Assembly (NCBI GenBank): GCA_036971475.1
Contig: JBAIZL010000007.1
Span: 28,620,447-28,684,446, forward strand
Reading direction: 5' to 3'
DNA: 64,000 nt
Origin: Prosapia bicincta
Taxonomy: Eukaryota; Arthropoda; Insecta; Hemiptera; Cercopidae
Positions 60,950-64,000 of this stretch are shown here, piece by piece (position 1 is the stretch's first letter; each line of letters begins with the position of its first letter). The notes beneath the pieces were generated by a model that was not told the DNA's origin, made no database searches, and saw only the letters and a program-made list of their open reading frames with translations. The position numbers and the translations under genes were made by a program.

Positions 60950-63360
60950 ACTATAATGACAGTGGTGGAACAGGAAGTGGTAACTCTTCACTACGTAGGA
61001 CCGGCTGCAGGTATAAAGGAAGACTATAATGACTGTGGTGGAACAGGAAGTGGTAACTCTTCACTACGTAGGACAGGCTGCAGGTATAAAGGAAGACTAT
61101 AATGACTGTGGTGGAACAGGAACTGGTAACTCTTCACTACGTAGGACAGGCTGCAGGTATAAAGGAAGACTATAATGACTGTGGTGGAACAGGAAGTGGT
61201 AACTCTTCACTACGTAGGACAGGCTGTATGTATAAAGGAAGACTACAATGACTGTGGTGGAACAGGAAGTGGTAACTCTTCACTACGTAGGACAGGCTGC
61301 AGGTATAAAGGAAGACTATAATGACTGTGGTGGAACAGGAAGTGGTAACTCTTCACTACGTAGGACAGGCTGTATGTATAAAGGAAGACTACCATGACTG
61401 TGGTGGAACAGGAACTAGTAACTCTTCACTGTGTATGACAGGCTTTATGTAAAAAGGAAGACTATCATGATTGTGGTGGAACAGGAACAGGTAACTCTTC
61501 ACTACGTAGGACAGGCTGTATGTATAAAGGAAGACTACCATGACTGTGGTGGAACAGGAACTGGTAACTCTTCACTACGTAGGACAGGCTGCAGGTATAA
61601 AGGAAGACTATAATGACTGTGGTGGAACAGGAAGTGGTAACTCTTCACTGCGTAGGACAGGCTGCAGGTATAAAGGAAGACTATAATGACTGTGGTGGAA
61701 CAGGAAGTGGTAACTATTCACTACGTAGGACAGGCTGCAGGTATAAAGGAAGACTATAATGACTGTGATGGAACAGGAAGTGGTAACTCTTCACTGCGTT
61801 GGACAGGCTGCAGGTATAAAGGAAGACTATAATGACTGTGGTGGAACAGGAACTGGTAACTCTTCACTGTGTATGACAGGCTTTATGTATAAAGGAAGAC
61901 TATCATGGCTGTGGTGGAACTGGAACTGGTACCTCTTCACTGCGTAGGACAGGCTGTAGGTATAAAGAAATACTATCATGACTGTGGTGGAACTGGAACT
62001 GGACACTCTTCACTGCGTAGAACAGGCTTTATGTGTAAAGGAAGATTATCATGACTGTGGTGGAACAGGAACTGGTACCTCTTCACTACGTAGGACAGGC
62101 TGTAGGTATAAAGAAAGACTATCATGACTGTGGTGGAACAGGAACTGGTAACTCTTCACTGCGTAGGACAGGCCGTAGGTATAAAGGAAGACTATAATGA
62201 CAGTGGTGGAACAGGAAGTGGTAACTCTTCACTACGTAGGACCGGCTGCAGGTATAAAGGAAGACTATAATGACTGTGGTGGAACAGGAAGTGGTAACTC
62301 TTCACTACGTAGGACAGGCTGCAGGTATAAAGGAAGACTATAATGACTGTGGTGGAACAGGAACTGGTAGCTCTTCACTACGTAGGACAGGCTGCAGGTA
62401 TAAAGGAAGACTATAATGACTGTGGTGGAACAGGAAGTGGTAACTCTTCACTACGTAGGACAGGCTGTATGTATAAAGGAAGACTACAATGACTGTGGTG
62501 GAACAGGAAGTGGTAACTCTTCACTACGTAGGACAGGCTGCAGGTATAAAGGAAGACTATAATGACTGTGGTGGAACAGGAAGTGGTAACTCTTCACTAC
62601 GTAGGACAGGCTGTATGTATAAAGGAAGACTACCATGACTGTGGTGGAACAGGAACTAGTAACTCTTCACTGTGTATGACAGGCTTTATGTAAAAAGGAA
62701 GACTATCATGATTGTGGTGGAACAGGAACAGGTAACTCTTCACTACGTAGGACAGGCTGTATGTATAAAGGAAGACTACCATGACTGTGGTGGAACAGGA
62801 ACTGGTAACTCTTCACTACGTAGGACAGGCTGCAGGTATAAAGGAAGACTATAATGACTGTGGTGGAACAGGAAGTGGTAACTCTTCACTGCGTAGGACA
62901 GGCTGCAGGTATAAAGGAAGACTATAATGACTGTGGTGGAACAGGAAGTGGTAACTCTTCACTACGTAGGACAGGCTGCAGGTATAAAGGAAGACTATAA
63001 TGACTGTGATGGAACAGGAAGTGGTAACTCTTCACTGCGTTGGACAGGCTGCAGGTATAAAGGAAGACTATAATGACTGTGGTGGAACAGGAACTGGTAA
63101 CTCTTCACTGTGTATGACAGGCTTTATGTATAAAGGAAGACTATCATGGCTGTGGTGGAACTGGAACTGGTACCTCTTCACTGCGTAGGACAGGCTGTAG
63201 GTATAAAGAAATACTATCATGACTGTGGTGGAACTGGAACTGGACACTCTTCACTGCGTAGAACAGGCTTTATGTGTAAAGGAAGATTATCATGACTGTG
63301 GTGGAACAGGAACTGGTACCTCTTCACTACGTAGGACAGGCTGTAGGTATAAAGAAAGAC
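60950..63360. repeat. 1241-bp (17-mer) duplication in the 73-bp array
   Basis: The marker CAGTGGTGGAACAGG with GACCGGCTGCAGG at 60960 recurs at 62201, and a whole series of variants (CTTTATGTAAAAAGG, GTGATGGAACAGG, CTGGAACTGGACAC) follows at the same 1241-bp offset (17 x 73). The two copies are nearly identical. Confidence 0.85.
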
Positions 63361-64000
63361 TATCATTACTGTGGTGGAACAGGAACTGGTAACTCTTCAC
63401 TGTGTAGGACGGGCTGTAGGTTAAAAGGAAGACTATAATGACTGTGGTGGAACAGGAACTGGTACCTCTTCACTGCGTAGGACAGGCTGTAGGTATAAAG
63501 AAATACTATCATGACTGTGGTGGAACTGGAACTGGACACTCTTCACTGCGTAGAACAGGCTTTATGTGTAAAGGAAGATTATCATGACTGTGGTGGAACA
63601 GGAACTGGTACCTCTTCACTACGTAGGACAGGCTGTAGGTATAAAGAAAGACTATCATTACTGTGGTGGAACAGGAACTGGTAACTCTTCACTGTGTAGG
63701 ACGGGCTGTAGGTTAAAAGGAAGACTATAATGACTGTGGTGGAACAGGAACTGGTACCTCTTCACTGCGTAGGACAGGCTGTAGGTATAAAGAAATACTA
63801 TCATGACTGTGGTGGAACTGGAACTGGACACTCTTCACTGCGTAGAACAGGCTTTATGTGTAAAGGAAGATTATCATGACTGTGGTGGAACAGGAACTGG
63901 TACCTCTTCACTACGTAGGACAGGCTGTAGGTATAAAGAAAGACTATCATTACTGTGGTGGAACAGGAACTGGTAACTCTTCACTGTGTAGGACGGGCTG
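63200..64000. repeat. 292-bp (4-mer) higher-order repeat, about 3 copies
   Basis: TGGACACTCTTCACTGCG occurs at 63241, 63533 and 63825, at exact 292-bp (4 x 73) steps, with the same four variant monomers between. The pattern continues to the window edge. Confidence 0.88.

Larger units (their letters stand above)
57821..64000. repeat. Satellite array, 73-bp monomer, about 85 copies, runs off the window
   Basis: The monomer contains GGTATAAAGGAAGACTATAA, TGACTGTGGTGGAACAGGAA, CTGGTAACTCTTCACTACG and TAGGACAGGCTGCA. TGCAGGTATAAAGG falls at 59911 and 59984, giving 73 bp. Variants (AAGTGG/AACTGG; TGCAGG/TGTATG; TATAATG/TACCATG/TATCATG) are shuffled. Higher-order blocks appear to the right: a 17-mer (1241 bp) and a 4-mer (292 bp). 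The array is still going at base 64000, so its right end is not seen. Open frames of about 60 codons are repeat artefacts. Confidence 0.97.

Noticed and set aside
61431..63188. Repeated ~60-codon open frames in the 73-bp array
   Set aside because: The same frames recur at the 1241-bp offset as part of the duplicated satellite; no start context or domain.
790..64000. CRISPR-like arrays
   Set aside because: Repeats are contiguous with no unique spacers, and the genome is eukaryotic.

Overview
The window is eukaryotic and almost certainly from an insect. It is AT-rich, its only credible cellular coding exon belongs to the insect-specific Osiris (DUF1676) family and has good GT-AG splice sites, and its mobile elements are arthropod-type non-LTR retrotransposons. 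The order cannot be told from sequence alone; a large, repeat-rich hemimetabolous genome such as a stick insect would fit, but that is a guess.

About two thirds of the window (roughly 42 kb) is tandem satellite DNA, in seven large families laid end to end with short unique spacers. In order they have monomers of 65 bp (790-8790), 171 bp (11592-16275), 86-88 bp (17414-18235), 77 bp (20575-34707, interrupted by a repeated 271-bp module), 68 bp (36813-38580), 160 bp (48322-55246) and 73 bp (57821 to the right edge). Smaller arrays of about 92, 65, 97 and 55 bp also occur. Most large arrays show higher-order structure: dimers, 4-, 5-, 7-, 8-, 9- and 17-mers, and segmental duplications up to 2.3 kb. 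The 171-bp and 77-bp families share a 45-bp homologous core in opposite orientation, so at least two apparently unrelated satellites have a common ancestor.

Genes and relics. (1) An Osiris-like exon on the minus strand at 10951-11338, with signal peptide, Cys pair and DUF1676 core, lies between the 65-bp and 171-bp arrays; its other exons are not visible. (2) A full-length but dead LOA/R1-like LINE (40754-46251) has 5' UTR, ORF1, endonuclease, reverse transcriptase, RNase H, poly-A and a 9-bp target duplication. It sits inside a 97-bp minisatellite. (3) A second, degenerate LINE 3' end (RNase H plus zinc knuckle, 55247-56234) is split inside the knuckle by a 200-bp foldback element with a 12-bp target duplication. 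(4) A decayed minus-strand copy (57000-57500) of a multicopy arthropod protein family lies just left of the 73-bp array.

No working operon-like or multi-gene system is present. The biology here is satellite birth and homogenisation around an isolated Osiris exon and dead transposons. The remaining spacers are AT-rich and I found no supportable gene in them.
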